Positions 42,360 through 51,356 of a DNA stretch of 64,000 bases are shown here, piece by piece. Made by a program: the position numbers and the translations under genes. The notes under the pieces were generated by a model. That model searched no databases. It had not been told where the DNA came from and saw nothing but the letters and a program-made list of their open reading frames with translations. Numbering within the stretch: position 1 is the stretch's first letter; the number at the start of each line of letters is the position of its first letter. The DNA is from an uncultured Oscillospiraceae bacterium (GTDB lineage: Bacteria > Bacillota > Clostridia > Oscillospirales > Acutalibacteraceae), in NCBI GenBank assembly GCA_900540275.1, contig UQFO01000009.1, positions 1-64,000 of the forward strand. Reading direction: 5' to 3'.

Positions 42360-43915
42360 TGAAAAAGACGACCAGAAATATTATCATCGCGGCGGCGGCC
42401 GTCGCCGTTTTGGTAGGCGTATTTTTCCTCGTCCAGCTCATCCCCTCCTCCAATTCCGGCAGCACCGGCCCGACCTATCCGACCGATGAAAACGGCGAGC
42501 AGTACGCTACCGACGCGAAGGGCAATAAAATACCCTCTGAAAAAGACAAGGACGGCAATATTTTATCCGCGGGCGTAGTGGAGCTTGAAAACAAGGGCCC
42601 GCTGAAGCTCAAGCAAATCGACGTGGAAAACGAGTCCGGTACGTTCTCGATTCTTGCCGAAACACCGAAAACAACAGGCTCGGGCGATACGGACGCGACC
42701 GGAACCTCATCGACAAAATATACGCTCGTCGGCTTTGAAGACGAAGCGCTTTTCAGCGGCCAGCCGGAGGCGATTGCAAACGACGCCGCCAACATGACGA
42801 CGACGCAGATTATCGACATCACAGGCAAAAACCCTGAGGAATACGGGCTCGATAAGCCGCGCGCAGTCGTTACAGCCACGTTCGAGGACGGTTCCAAGAG
42901 CACCTATAAGGTAGGAAACGCCGCGCCTGCCGAACTCGGCACTTATCTGCAGTTCGGCGACGATAAGGCAATTTACCTGGTGGCAAACGATTCGGTAGAC
43001 AGCTTCCTGTTCTCGCCGCTCGATTTAATCAGCAAGGAAATTACCACCGCCGCACAGGATGAGGACAACAGCGAAATCAAGACCCTTACCCTTACAGGTA
43101 CAAATTTTCCCGATAAAATCGTAATGGAGCCGAACGACGACGAGACAAACGACGCGTATTATAAAATGACCGCTCCCAAGACACAGCCTGTCAACGTAAC
43201 AAACGGCTCCTCTGTGACGGGTGCCATCCGCGGCCTTTCAGCAGATAAGGTCGCAGCGGTAAACCCGAGCGGCAAGCAGCTCAAGACTTTTGGGCTTGAT
43301 AAGCCGGCGGCTGTCGCACAGGCGGTATACCCGGATACAACCATAAAGCTCTCCGCCTCCAAGGCGGACGGGGACGGCAACGTCTACCTGATGGTTTCGG
43401 GCAAAGACATTGTTTACCAGATAGCCTCGAGCAAGGTCCCGTGGGCGACTATGGATTACGACAGCCTCGTTTACGAATACGTGAGCAAGCCGAAGCTTGA
43501 CTTTATTGGCTCTGTCGATTTCAGTGCGTCAGGAAAAAATTACACCTTCAAGGTAACAAAGGAAGAAAAGAAGGACGACACGACCGGCAGCACCACGACG
43601 GAATACGGCGTAACCTGCGGCAAGACTAAGGTGAAATCCTCTTACTTTGAAACCTTCTTCGACAGCCTCACAAGCGTCCAGAGGGATTCCTCCGCCGGCA
43701 GCCTCAAGGCAAGCGGTAAACCGCTGCTGACTGTTACCTACCACTACAACAACGGTAAAAGCGACGATACGCTCAAATTCTACGACGCGGGCAGCCGCAA
43801 AATTTTAGTAGAGAAAAACGGCTCGCCGGACTGTGTGATTTTCGAAACGTATACCAACAAAATTATCTCTGACCTTCCGACGATTGCGGCGGGAAAACGC
43901 GTCGATCCATCGTAA
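42359..43915 (+). CDS. DUF4340-type membrane-anchored protein
   Basis: 518 residues from the ATG at 42359 (AGGAGG upstream, coupled by TAATG). One N-terminal hydrophobic helix (about 8-27), a Thr/Gly/Asp linker, then a long external domain with DUF4340-like repeats: YTLVGFEDEALFSGQPEAIA, EYGLDKPRAVVTATFEDGS and the second copy FGLDKPAAVAQAVYPD. DUF4340 proteins regularly follow GldG homologues, so it is probably a part of the same exporter complex outside the membrane. A clear terminator follows. Confidence 0.85.
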   Translation: MKKTTRNIIIAAAAVAVLVGVFFLVQLIPSSNSGSTGPTYPTDENGEQYATDAKGNKIPSEKDKDGNILSAGVVELENKGPLKLKQIDVENESGTFSILAETPKTTGSGDTDATGTSSTKYTLVGFEDEALFSGQPEAIANDAANMTTTQIIDITGKNPEEYGLDKPRAVVTATFEDGSKSTYKVGNAAPAELGTYLQFGDDKAIYLVANDSVDSFLFSPLDLISKEITTAAQDEDNSEIKTLTLTGTNFPDKIVMEPNDDETNDAYYKMTAPKTQPVNVTNGSSVTGAIRGLSADKVAAVNPSGKQLKTFGLDKPAAVAQAVYPDTTIKLSASKADGDGNVYLMVSGKDIVYQIASSKVPWATMDYDSLVYEYVSKPKLDFIGSVDFSASGKNYTFKVTKEEKKDDTTGSTTTEYGVTCGKTKVKSSYFETFFDSLTSVQRDSSAGSLKASGKPLLTVTYHYNNGKSDDTLKFYDAGSRKILVEKNGSPDCVIFETYTNKIISDLPTIAAGKRVDPS

Positions 43916-43934
43916 CAAACCGTTTATTAAACAG

Positions 43935-43966
43935 GCCGTCCGGGTTACCGGGCGGCTTTTCTTTTT
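43935..43966 (+). terminator. terminator of the GldA/F/G-like operon
   Basis: GCCGTCCGG (43935-43943) pairs with CCGGGCGGC (43948-43956), one G-T pair, then TTTTCTTTTT. Confidence 0.9.
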
Positions 43967-44011
43967 GGATTTTCCGCGCTTAAAGTCGTATCTTTTGCAA
44001 CCGTGAAAATG

Positions 44012-44058
44012 TTGGCTTTTTGAACGGTGTCCACTATAATAAAACGGAACACCGTTCA
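44012..44058 (+). promoter_or_regulatory. promoter with TetR-type operator
   Basis: TTGGCT (44012-44017), 17-base spacer, TATAAT (44035-44040). A perfect 10-bp inverted repeat, TGAACGGTGT (44021-44030) and ACACCGTTCA (44049-44058), brackets the -10. This is the usual place for autorepression by the TetR-type gene that starts at 44068. Confidence 0.75.
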
Positions 44059-44067
44059 AGGGGGCCT

Positions 44068-44172
44068 GTGAAAAACACTTTTGATGTAAAGGAAACCATC
44101 ATAAAAGCGGCAACTGAATTAATTGAACAGCATAACGGGGACGCGGCAAAAATCACCTATCCTGTATTTTGA
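44068..44172 (+). pseudogene. TetR-family regulator, truncated after helix 2
   Basis: GTG at 44068 with AAGGGGG upstream. The 34 codons read VKNTFDVKETIIKAATELIE then QHNGDAAKIT, the first helix of a TetR DNA-binding domain, and then YPVF and a stop. The recognition helix and the whole ligand domain are missing. At the point where homology ends another frame enters (membrane-protein remnant). Promoter and operator are still intact, so the truncation looks recent. Confidence 0.75.
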
Positions 44173-44509
44173 GCAGTTCGGCCTGTTTTTCAGCTACGAT
44201 ATGCTGGGCTATACCTTTATGCCGCTGTCCACATTTTTCGCAGGCTTGGCTATTGATGTGCAAACGAGGCCGAATAAGTGGCTGAAAGCCCTGCTTCTTA
44301 TCCACGGCGTGTTTTTTATTACCTGTTTTATCCTACCCATGCTGGGATTGTTTTCACCCGGAATGGAAGGGGCAGGCTCGATAGGCACCGCTGTCCTTTT
44401 ATTCTGGTGCGCCTTTTTTATTCCCGTTGGCGTGCTGTCCGCCCTGTATTTTTCAAAATGCAATGGGCAACAGGCGGCTGTTTTCCATCACACCAAATTA
44501 AAGCCGTAA
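44156..44509 (+). pseudogene. membrane protein remnant (5' end lost)
   Basis: An open frame of about 118 codons with no start of its own, entering inside the TetR remnant. It has three hydrophobic helices (FFSYDMLGYTFMPLSTFFAG; WLKALLLIHGVFFITCFILP; GTAVLLFWCAFFIPVGVLSA) and a short basic end. It looks like the C-terminal half of an integral membrane protein joined by deletion to the TetR 5' end. The family is not recognised. Confidence 0.65.
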
Positions 44510-44511
44510 AG

Positions 44512-44540
44512 AAAGGCCGCGGGATAATCCCGCGGCCTTT
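44512..44540. terminator. terminator, mainly for gyrA
   Basis: AAAGGCCGCGGGA (44512-44524) pairs perfectly with TCCCGCGGCCTTT (44528-44540). It lies 26 bases after the gyrA stop. Confidence 0.85.
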
Positions 44541-44565
44541 CCGTTTATTTATATCTAACTGTATT

Positions 44566-47094
44566 TTATGATTCCTGTTCCTCAGGGGCCTGTTCTGGCT
44601 CATCCGGCTCCGTTGTTTCCGCGGCGCCTTCAACCTCTTCCGCTTCCGGCTCCTCTTCTTCCTCATGCGGCGCCCTCGCGAGCGTGACAACCTTACTTCC
44701 ATCCTTTACCTTCATAACGACGACGCCCTTGCTCGGCCTTGCGCACAGGCGGATGGAATCAGCCTGGATGCGGATAATGATACCGTCGTCGGAAATGATG
44801 ATGATGTCGTCCTCCAAATCCACGACCTTAATCGCCGCGACATCGCCGTACTTTTTGACATGGTAGTTGGTAATACCTTTACCGCCCCTCGTCTGGAGCC
44901 TGTAATCGCCGATTTCAGACAGCCTGCCAAAGCCCGTTTCAGATACGGTGAGCACGTATGCGTCCGGTCTCAGGGTTGACATGCCGACAACCTCGTCGCC
45001 GTCGCGCAGCGTAATGGCCTTCACGCCCCTGGCGCCCCTGCCCATGGGCCTGACATCCGTCTCTTTAAAGCGGATGGCCATACCCTTTTTCGTCGCTACG
45101 AGCATTTCCGCGCTGCCGTCGGTCATCCTGACCCAGGCAAGCTCGTCGCCCTCGTTGAGCTCCAGCGCGATAATACCGCCCTTTCGCGCCGTATTGTAAG
45201 CATTGAGTGAAATGCGTTTGACCAGCCCGCGGCGTGTCACCATAATAAGGTATTTGTCTTCATCGAACTGCGGCACGCGAATCATCGACGTAACCCTTTC
45301 GTCCCCGCTGATTGGCAGCAGGTTTGCAATGTTCATACCCTTCGCGGTACGGCTGCCCTCCGGTATTTCGTAGCATTTCAGCCGGTAGACGCGGCCCCTG
45401 TTCGTAAAGAAAAGAACATAGTCATGGCTGTTTATAATAAACATCTCGCTCGCCGCGTCCTCTTCCCTGCGCGCCATGGCGGATACTCCCCTGCCGCCCC
45501 GTCGCTGGGTGTGGTACGTATCGACTGATAAGCGTTTGACATAGCCAAAGCTTGTAAGCGTCAGCACGCATTCCTCCTGCGGGATAAGGTCCTCTATATC
45601 GACCTCCCCGCTGACCGTCATGATTTCTGTCCTTCTGGGGTCAGCAAAACGGTTGCGCACGGCAAGCGCCTCGTCTTTGATAATTCCAAGCAGCCTTTCC
45701 TGGTTTGCAAGGATATCTTTAAAATCTGCAATTTTTTCGCCCAAAACGCGCAGCTCTTCCTCTATCTTTCCGCGCTCCATGCCGGTAAGCTGTCCCAGGC
45801 GCATCTGGACGATTGCCTGCGTCTGCACATCGTCCAGGCCAAACCGCTCAGTCAAGCGCTGTTTCGCCGTCGACGTGTCCTTGGAGCTGCGGATGATGGC
45901 AATTACCTCGTCAATAAAATCTATCGCAATTTTCAGGCCTTCCAGAATATGCGCGCGTTCCTCCGCCTTGCGAAGGTCGTACACCGTGCGGCGCGTCACG
46001 ACGTCAATCTGGAAATCGATGTAATCCTGCAGCATTTCCCTGAGCGTCAGAACCTTAGGCTCCCCGTTTACAATGGCTAGCATGATTACGCCGAACGTCA
46101 CCTGCATCTGTGAAAACGAATAAAGCTGGTTTAACACAATCTGAGGGGACGCGTCGCGTTTGATATCGATTTCTATATGCATGCCTTCCCTGTCGGAATG
46201 GTCCTCTACGTTTGAAATGCCCTCGATGCGCTTATCCTTCACAAGGTTCGCAATGCTTTCAACGAGCCTTGCCTTATTTACCTGGTAGGGAAGCTCCGTC
46301 ACAATAATTTTGAAGCGCCCGTTTTTCTGCTCGACAATCTCCGCGCGCGCGCGGACGATAATCTTACCCCTGCCGGTCGCGTAGGCGGCACGGATGCCGC
46401 TGCGCCCCATAATCATGGCGCCCGTCGGGAAATCCGGCCCCTGGATATGCTGCATAATATCCTCGAGCTGCGCCTCCGGGTTGTCAATCAGGCAGCACAT
46501 CGCGTCGATAACCTCCCCCATGTTATGCGGGGGGATATTTGTCGCCATGCCGACCGCGATACCGCTCGAGCCGTTGACAAGCAGGTTCGGGAAACGCGAC
46601 GGCAGCACGGTCGGCTCCTTGAGCCTATCGTCGAAGTTCGGCATGAAGTCAACCGTTTCCTTATCGATATCCGTGAGCATTTCGACTGCCATTTTACTCA
46701 TTTTTGCTTCCGTATAACGGTAAGCGGCGGGCGGGTCTCCGTCGACCGAGCCGAAGTTTCCGTGGCCGTCTACCAGTGCGTAGCGCATAGAGAAATCCTG
46801 CGCCAGCCTGACGAGCGCGTCGTACACGGAAGCGTCGCCGTGCGGGTGGTAGCTGCCCAGAACCGCGCCGACCGTATCGGCGCACTTCCTGTACGGCTTT
46901 TCCGGGCCGAGCCCCTTCTCATACATGGTATATAAAATACGTCTATGTACGGGTTTCAGTCCGTCGCGGACGTCCGGCAGAGCGCGCGATACGATAACGG
47001 ACATGGAATAGGCCATAAACGAATCCCGCATCTCATTATTGATATCGACATCGATCATCCTGGACTGCGGCATAATGATTTCGTTGTTTTCCAA
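44566..47094 (-). CDS. gyrA: DNA gyrase subunit A
   Basis: 842 residues. Breakage-reunion domain with the active-site Tyr127 (AYRYTEAKM) and the quinolone region YHPHGDASVYDALVR (residues 82-96). The gyrase-specific GyrA box QRRGGRG at about 535-541 identifies it as gyrase and not topoisomerase IV. The C-terminal beta-pinwheel repeats are followed by an acidic tail (EEEEPEAEEVEG and on). The residue that is Ser83 in E. coli is Ala88 here. Last gene of the leftward dnaA-to-gyrA series, with four small genes between it and gyrB. Confidence 0.98.
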   Translation of the reverse strand: MENNEIIMPQSRMIDVDINNEMRDSFMAYSMSVIVSRALPDVRDGLKPVHRRILYTMYEKGLGPEKPYRKCADTVGAVLGSYHPHGDASVYDALVRLAQDFSMRYALVDGHGNFGSVDGDPPAAYRYTEAKMSKMAVEMLTDIDKETVDFMPNFDDRLKEPTVLPSRFPNLLVNGSSGIAVGMATNIPPHNMGEVIDAMCCLIDNPEAQLEDIMQHIQGPDFPTGAMIMGRSGIRAAYATGRGKIIVRARAEIVEQKNGRFKIIVTELPYQVNKARLVESIANLVKDKRIEGISNVEDHSDREGMHIEIDIKRDASPQIVLNQLYSFSQMQVTFGVIMLAIVNGEPKVLTLREMLQDYIDFQIDVVTRRTVYDLRKAEERAHILEGLKIAIDFIDEVIAIIRSSKDTSTAKQRLTERFGLDDVQTQAIVQMRLGQLTGMERGKIEEELRVLGEKIADFKDILANQERLLGIIKDEALAVRNRFADPRRTEIMTVSGEVDIEDLIPQEECVLTLTSFGYVKRLSVDTYHTQRRGGRGVSAMARREEDAASEMFIINSHDYVLFFTNRGRVYRLKCYEIPEGSRTAKGMNIANLLPISGDERVTSMIRVPQFDEDKYLIMVTRRGLVKRISLNAYNTARKGGIIALELNEGDELAWVRMTDGSAEMLVATKKGMAIRFKETDVRPMGRGARGVKAITLRDGDEVVGMSTLRPDAYVLTVSETGFGRLSEIGDYRLQTRGGKGITNYHVKKYGDVAAIKVVDLEDDIIIISDDGIIIRIQADSIRLCARPSKGVVVMKVKDGSKVVTLARAPHEEEEEPEAEEVEGAAETTEPDEPEQAPEEQES

Positions 47095-47158
47095 TGAAAG
47101 ACACCCTCTTCTTCTAATTTGTTGCTTCTTTGGGGTATGAATTTATGAAAACGGCTTT

Positions 47159-47701
47159 TTATTTGCCGGTTTTTACGTATTGACCCTTTGGGAGGGACTG
47201 CTCAAACACCTGCCGGACTGCGCCTATTTCCTGCTGTGTCAGCACGCGCTTGGGAATCGCCGCGCCGGATTCGCAAGAGGTATAAACGTAAAAAAGGATA
47301 TCAGTTTCCACGCATTTCCACATTTGCTCCGGCTGAGCAGTCAGAGTACATCTATCCGTTTTTATTTCTATTCCCTGCTCGTTTAAAAGAAAAGCAATCG
47401 ATAATTTTTTATTCTCCATTAATTCATACTGTTTTTTTGCCCTTTTTTTCACATCTGCCCGTAAAACGTATCCATCATAGTACAGGCAAAACGCAATTCC
47501 TAAAACCAATATGAAGATATTGGAAAAGGTCATCCTTGCTTGCATCGCAATATCCAAAATAGAAGCGAAGATACAGCATAACCCGGTAACGATAAAAAAC
47601 AGCGAAAGCTTTTTCTGCCGCATCATCCGGGAAAAAATACAATATGTCTCGATTACCTCTTCTTCACTCAAAAGATAGCTTACGTTTATCCCATTTGCCA
47701 T
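47159..47701 (-). CDS. YcxB-like two-helix membrane protein (copy 1)
   Basis: 180 residues. N-terminal segment (YLLSEEEVIETYCIFSRMMR), two hydrophobic helices at about 32-52 and 58-76, then a cytoplasmic beta-rich domain with NEQGIEIKTDRCTLTAQPEQMWKCVETD, IPKRVLT. This is the layout of YcxB-like proteins, whose function is unknown. It forms a tight minus-strand run with the next two genes (16 and 2 bases apart). Family assignment is by layout. Confidence 0.65.
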   Translation of the reverse strand: MANGINVSYLLSEEEVIETYCIFSRMMRQKKLSLFFIVTGLCCIFASILDIAMQARMTFSNIFILVLGIAFCLYYDGYVLRADVKKRAKKQYELMENKKLSIAFLLNEQGIEIKTDRCTLTAQPEQMWKCVETDILFYVYTSCESGAAIPKRVLTQQEIGAVRQVFEQSLPKGQYVKTGK

Positions 47702-47717
47702 AGAGTTTTCCCCCTGA

Positions 47718-48290
47718 TTATGCCGCGGTTATAAATTTTTCCACGTAAATTTCCTTTAAATAATCCCGCAGCATAGCGGCCTGTTCCTGGGTACACCGCT
47801 TTTTATTGATAATTGTAAACCTGCCGTCTTTCCGCTTGAAAACAAAGAACCCGTTATCCTCCAGGCACTCTGTTACATCCGTACGGTATATCTTCATATA
47901 TTCGTGCTCGCTCTTCAATTCAAAATATTCCTTATAGAAAGCCCACGACTTTTCTTCTCCAATATAAAACGCCGTATCATATACCTTTTTCATTCTTTCC
48001 ATATAATTTTCCGGCAGGAGAATCAAAAACAAAAAGGAAAAAAGAATAAGAAGCACCACCATCAGCATAGAAAACACAGGAAAAACCGTCACCTGGCGTG
48101 CCAGAAGGCTCCATACAATCTGTAAAAATAATATTCCTGCAAGCACTGCAAGGCAAATTCCACCGGTTTTTTTCTTTTTGCCGGATAATAAGTAACGGTA
48201 AGCTGTTTTCTGCGCGCTTAGATATTCCTCTTCGCTTAAGGCTTGGTTTTCCAGCACCAGAAACGGCTTGCTGCTATCCTCTATATACAT
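47718..48290 (-). CDS. YcxB-like two-helix membrane protein (copy 2)
   Basis: 190 residues with the same plan as its neighbour: an N-terminal segment with LSEEEYLSAQKTAYRYLL, two hydrophobic helices (about 43-64 and 70-94), then a cytoplasmic domain (YFELKSEHEYMKIYRTDVTECLEDNGFFVFKRKDG). GGGGGATAA precedes the ATG at 48290, which lies two bases after the thioesterase stop. The family call is weaker than for copy 3. Confidence 0.6.
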   Translation of the reverse strand: MYIEDSSKPFLVLENQALSEEEYLSAQKTAYRYLLSGKKKKTGGICLAVLAGILFLQIVWSLLARQVTVFPVFSMLMVVLLILFSFLFLILLPENYMERMKKVYDTAFYIGEEKSWAFYKEYFELKSEHEYMKIYRTDVTECLEDNGFFVFKRKDGRFTIINKKRCTQEQAAMLRDYLKEIYVEKFITAA

Positions 48291-48292
48291 TT

Positions 48293-48712
48293 TTATCCCC
48301 CGATTGCATTTTGGATGGCCTCAAAAATCCCTGGCATTTCCTTTTTTATGTTGACGGGGCGGAAGGTATTTGAGCTTACAAAGCCATGGCAAGTGCTGCC
48401 CACAGAAAGCAGCTTTTCGTCCTTATCCCGTTTAACGCTGTATTCAAATACGATGCGCGCCGCCGTAATTTTACTCACCCAGGTTTCCACCGTCAGCTCG
48501 TCCTCATAGTATGCGGGCAGATAATATTTACAGTTAAGCTCTGTCAGCGGGGTCATTACACCCGTTTCCTCCATAATGGAATACGGCATGCCCATGTGTT
48601 TCATAAAATCAGTTCTTCCGATTTCAAACCAGATGGGATAGACCGAATGATGTACAATCCCCATTTTGTCTGTCTCGGCATACCGTACCGTAATGCTGCT
48701 TTTCGTCTTCAT
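48293..48712 (-). CDS. acyl-CoA thioesterase, 4HBT (YbgC/FadM) type
   Basis: 139 residues from the ATG at 48712 (GGTGG upstream; a GTG at 48721 is possible). Single hot-dog fold with the YbgC signature RYAETDKMGIVHHSVYPIWF, in which Asp is the catalytic acid, then EIGRTDFM. It hydrolyses acyl-CoA thioesters; chain length unknown. Cytoplasmic. It lies between YcxB-like copies in the gyrB-gyrA gap. Confidence 0.9.
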   Translation of the reverse strand: MKTKSSITVRYAETDKMGIVHHSVYPIWFEIGRTDFMKHMGMPYSIMEETGVMTPLTELNCKYYLPAYYEDELTVETWVSKITAARIVFEYSVKRDKDEKLLSVGSTCHGFVSSNTFRPVNIKKEMPGIFEAIQNAIGG

Positions 48713-48751
48713 TTTGACCACCGGCGTTTCATAAGATTACAGAAAAATCCT

Positions 48752-49336
48752 TTACTTTTCGTAAGGTCTCGTCCCCTTTTTCACAATGCTTTTGATTTTG
48801 GGAAGCATTCCTCCGGAAACAGCGCGTTCCGGAATTGCAAACAGCTGGCCGTTTTCCGTGTGGAAAATCATCAGGCTGCCCTTCTGCGAAAGCCTGCTTG
48901 TCTTGTCAAGCGGGATTTCCCACGTTGAGTTCTCTCCTGTAATTTCTATCATATCTTCCCGCACCTTGGCGCGGATAATATTTCCCTTTGCGTTTTCCTT
49001 TGCGAGCCTTCTCAGCTGTACATAGGGAACAATCCAGATTGCCGCGATGACCAGCAGGCAAATAACGGAAAAAATCAACCAGTTGTAATTCTGGCCGAAA
49101 ATATAGGAAATAAAGAAACCCGCCGCCGCGATTGCCATTAAAACGGTATAAAGCACAGCCCTTTTTCCGCTGGTTTTAAAAATTCCCGCGTTTTTCAGGC
49201 AGGTATACGCTTCATCTACCGTCAATGAAAAAGACAACTCTTCGCAAAACGGTTCATTTTCCCCATAAGAGGCGTTTTCCCGCCGCGTTTCTTCCGCCGG
49301 CTGCCCGCAGTCAAGCTCAGATTCATAATCATTCAC
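48752..49336 (-). CDS. YcxB-like two-helix membrane protein (copy 3)
   Basis: 194 residues from the GTG at 49336 (AGGAGG eight bases upstream). An acidic N-terminus, the segment FSLTVDEAYTCLKNAGIFKT, two hydrophobic helices (about 61-81 and 85-105), then a YcxB-type domain: IRAKVREDMIEITGENSTWE, KGSLMIFHTENGQLFAIPERA. This is the clearest YcxB match of the three. It sits 37 bases after gyrB's stop codon. Confidence 0.75.
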   Translation of the reverse strand: MNDYESELDCGQPAEETRRENASYGENEPFCEELSFSLTVDEAYTCLKNAGIFKTSGKRAVLYTVLMAIAAAGFFISYIFGQNYNWLIFSVICLLVIAAIWIVPYVQLRRLAKENAKGNIIRAKVREDMIEITGENSTWEIPLDKTSRLSQKGSLMIFHTENGQLFAIPERAVSGGMLPKIKSIVKKGTRPYEK

Positions 49337-49373
49337 GGCCGTCACCTCCTGTCAACAGATTTCATCAAATCAT

Positions 49374-51317
49374 TTAAATATCGAGGTTCTGCACATATTT
49401 CGCGTGCCGCTCGATAAAATCCCTTCTGGGTTCCACCTTGTCACCCATCAAAATTGTAAAGATTTCATCCGCCTTTTCCGCGTCGGACAGCTCCACGCGC
49501 AGCATTGTCCTGGAATCCGGGTTCATCGTCGTCTCCCAAAGCTGCTCAGAGTCCATTTCACCAAGGCCCTTATACCGCTGAATATCGGATTTTCCCTCGA
49601 TGGTGGCCAAAATCGCGTCGCGCTCCTCATCCGAGTATGCATACAGGTGCTCTTTTCCCTTTGTTATCCTGTAAAGGGGCGGCTGTGCTATATAAACATG
49701 GCCTTCGTCAACAAGCGGCCTCATAAAACGGAAGAAAAAAGTAAGCAGAAGCGTACGGATATGCGAGCCGTCGACGTCGGCATCCGCCATAATGATGACC
49801 TTGCCGTAGCGCAGCTTCGTTAAATCGAATTCATCCCCGATTCCACAGCCGAGCGCCGTAATGACAGGCATCAGCTTATCGTTTCCGTAAACCTTATCGA
49901 GCCTTGCTTTTTCTACATTGAGCATTTTACCCCAAAGCGGCAGAATCGCCTGGAACCGCCTGTCTCTCCCGCCCTTGGCGGAGCCGCCTGCGGAATCTCC
50001 CTCGACGATATAAATTTCTGTCTCTTCCGGGTCCCTGGACTGGCAGTCGGCTAGCTTGCCCGGGAGCGCCGCCGATTCCATAGCGGATTTTCTCCTGACA
50101 AGGTCCTTTGCTTTTCTTGCCGCCTCGCGCGCGCGGGACGCGGCGAGCGCCTTTTCAAAGATTGCCTTTGCCGTCGCGGGATTTTCCTCCAGGAACGTCT
50201 TTAGCTTGTCGCTTATCAGCTTATCGACTATTGTCCTGATTTCCGTATTGCCTAGCTTTGCCTTCGTCTGCCCTTCGAACTGGGCCTCCTTGAGCTTAAC
50301 GCTGATGATTGCCGTCAGGCCCTCACGCACGTCCTCACCGCTCAGGCTCTTGTCGTTGTCCTTTAAAATATTGAACTTCCTTGCGTAATCGTTCATCACC
50401 CTGGTCAGCGCGCGCTTGAAGCCTTCCTCATGCGTACCGCCGTCCGTCGTGTGAATATTATTGGCAAAGGATAGGATACATTCGTTATAGCTTTCGTTAT
50501 ACTGCATCGCAATTTCGACTGCGGAGGTATCATCCGGGGCGCTTGCCGCGAAATAAATGACCTCGGGATGTACCAAATCGAGCGATTTTTTCTTATGGAT
50601 ATACTCCACAAAGCTTGCGACGCCGCCCTCGTAGAGGAAATTATCCTGCTTGATATCGTCGCAGTCACGCTCGTCGCGCAGCTCGATATGTATACCCGCG
50701 TTTAAAAACGCCTGCTCGCGGAGGCGTGTTTCAAGCACCTCAAAATCGTATGCGTCTGTCTCTGAAAAAATTTCAGGGTCGGCCTTAAAGACGACCTCTG
50801 TACCTTTGGTTTCTCCCTTTCCGATAACCTCCAGGTCGGTAACGATTTGCCCGCGCTCATAGCGCTGGAAATATATATTTTCCCCATCGCAGACCTTTAC
50901 CTCCAGCCATTCGGACAATGCGTTTACGACGGACGCGCCGACACCGTGCAGGCCGCCCGATACTTTATATCCGCCGCCGCCGAATTTGCCGCCCGCATGC
51001 AGGACGGTAAAGACGACCGTAACGGCGGGAATCCCCATTTTCTGGTTGATGCCGACGGGTATACCGCGTCCGTTGTCGTACACGCGGATGATATTGCCCG
51101 GCAGGATACTGACGTCGATTTTTGTACAGTAGCCCGCGAGCGCCTCGTCGATTGCGTTATCCACAATCTCATATACCAGATGGTGCAGGCCGCGCGGCCC
51201 TGTTGAACCGATATACATGCCCGGGCGTTTTCTTACCGCCTCCAGGCCTTCCAGCACCTGTATTTCGTCGGCGCCGTACTCACTGTCGGTTTTCGTGATT
51301 TCTAAATTATTATCCAA
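49374..51317 (-). CDS. gyrB: DNA gyrase subunit B
   Basis: 647 residues from a TTG at 51317, which is nine bases from AGGAGG; the TTG at 51326 touches that site. GHKL ATPase domain with EIVDNAIDEALAG, DNGRGIPVG and GGLHGVGASVVNALS; transducer domain; Toprim domain with EGDSAGGSAKGGRDR, the metal residues DADVDGSHI, and LMGDKVEPRRDFI at the end. Supplies the ATPase and Toprim parts of gyrase. It stays on the minus strand with recF and remB upstream. Confidence 0.97.
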   Translation of the reverse strand: MDNNLEITKTDSEYGADEIQVLEGLEAVRKRPGMYIGSTGPRGLHHLVYEIVDNAIDEALAGYCTKIDVSILPGNIIRVYDNGRGIPVGINQKMGIPAVTVVFTVLHAGGKFGGGGYKVSGGLHGVGASVVNALSEWLEVKVCDGENIYFQRYERGQIVTDLEVIGKGETKGTEVVFKADPEIFSETDAYDFEVLETRLREQAFLNAGIHIELRDERDCDDIKQDNFLYEGGVASFVEYIHKKKSLDLVHPEVIYFAASAPDDTSAVEIAMQYNESYNECILSFANNIHTTDGGTHEEGFKRALTRVMNDYARKFNILKDNDKSLSGEDVREGLTAIISVKLKEAQFEGQTKAKLGNTEIRTIVDKLISDKLKTFLEENPATAKAIFEKALAASRAREAARKAKDLVRRKSAMESAALPGKLADCQSRDPEETEIYIVEGDSAGGSAKGGRDRRFQAILPLWGKMLNVEKARLDKVYGNDKLMPVITALGCGIGDEFDLTKLRYGKVIIMADADVDGSHIRTLLLTFFFRFMRPLVDEGHVYIAQPPLYRITKGKEHLYAYSDEERDAILATIEGKSDIQRYKGLGEMDSEQLWETTMNPDSRTMLRVELSDAEKADEIFTILMGDKVEPRRDFIERHAKYVQNLDI

Positions 51318-51356
51318 AGGAAACAACCTCCTCTAATCATACAAAACGAATCGCGC

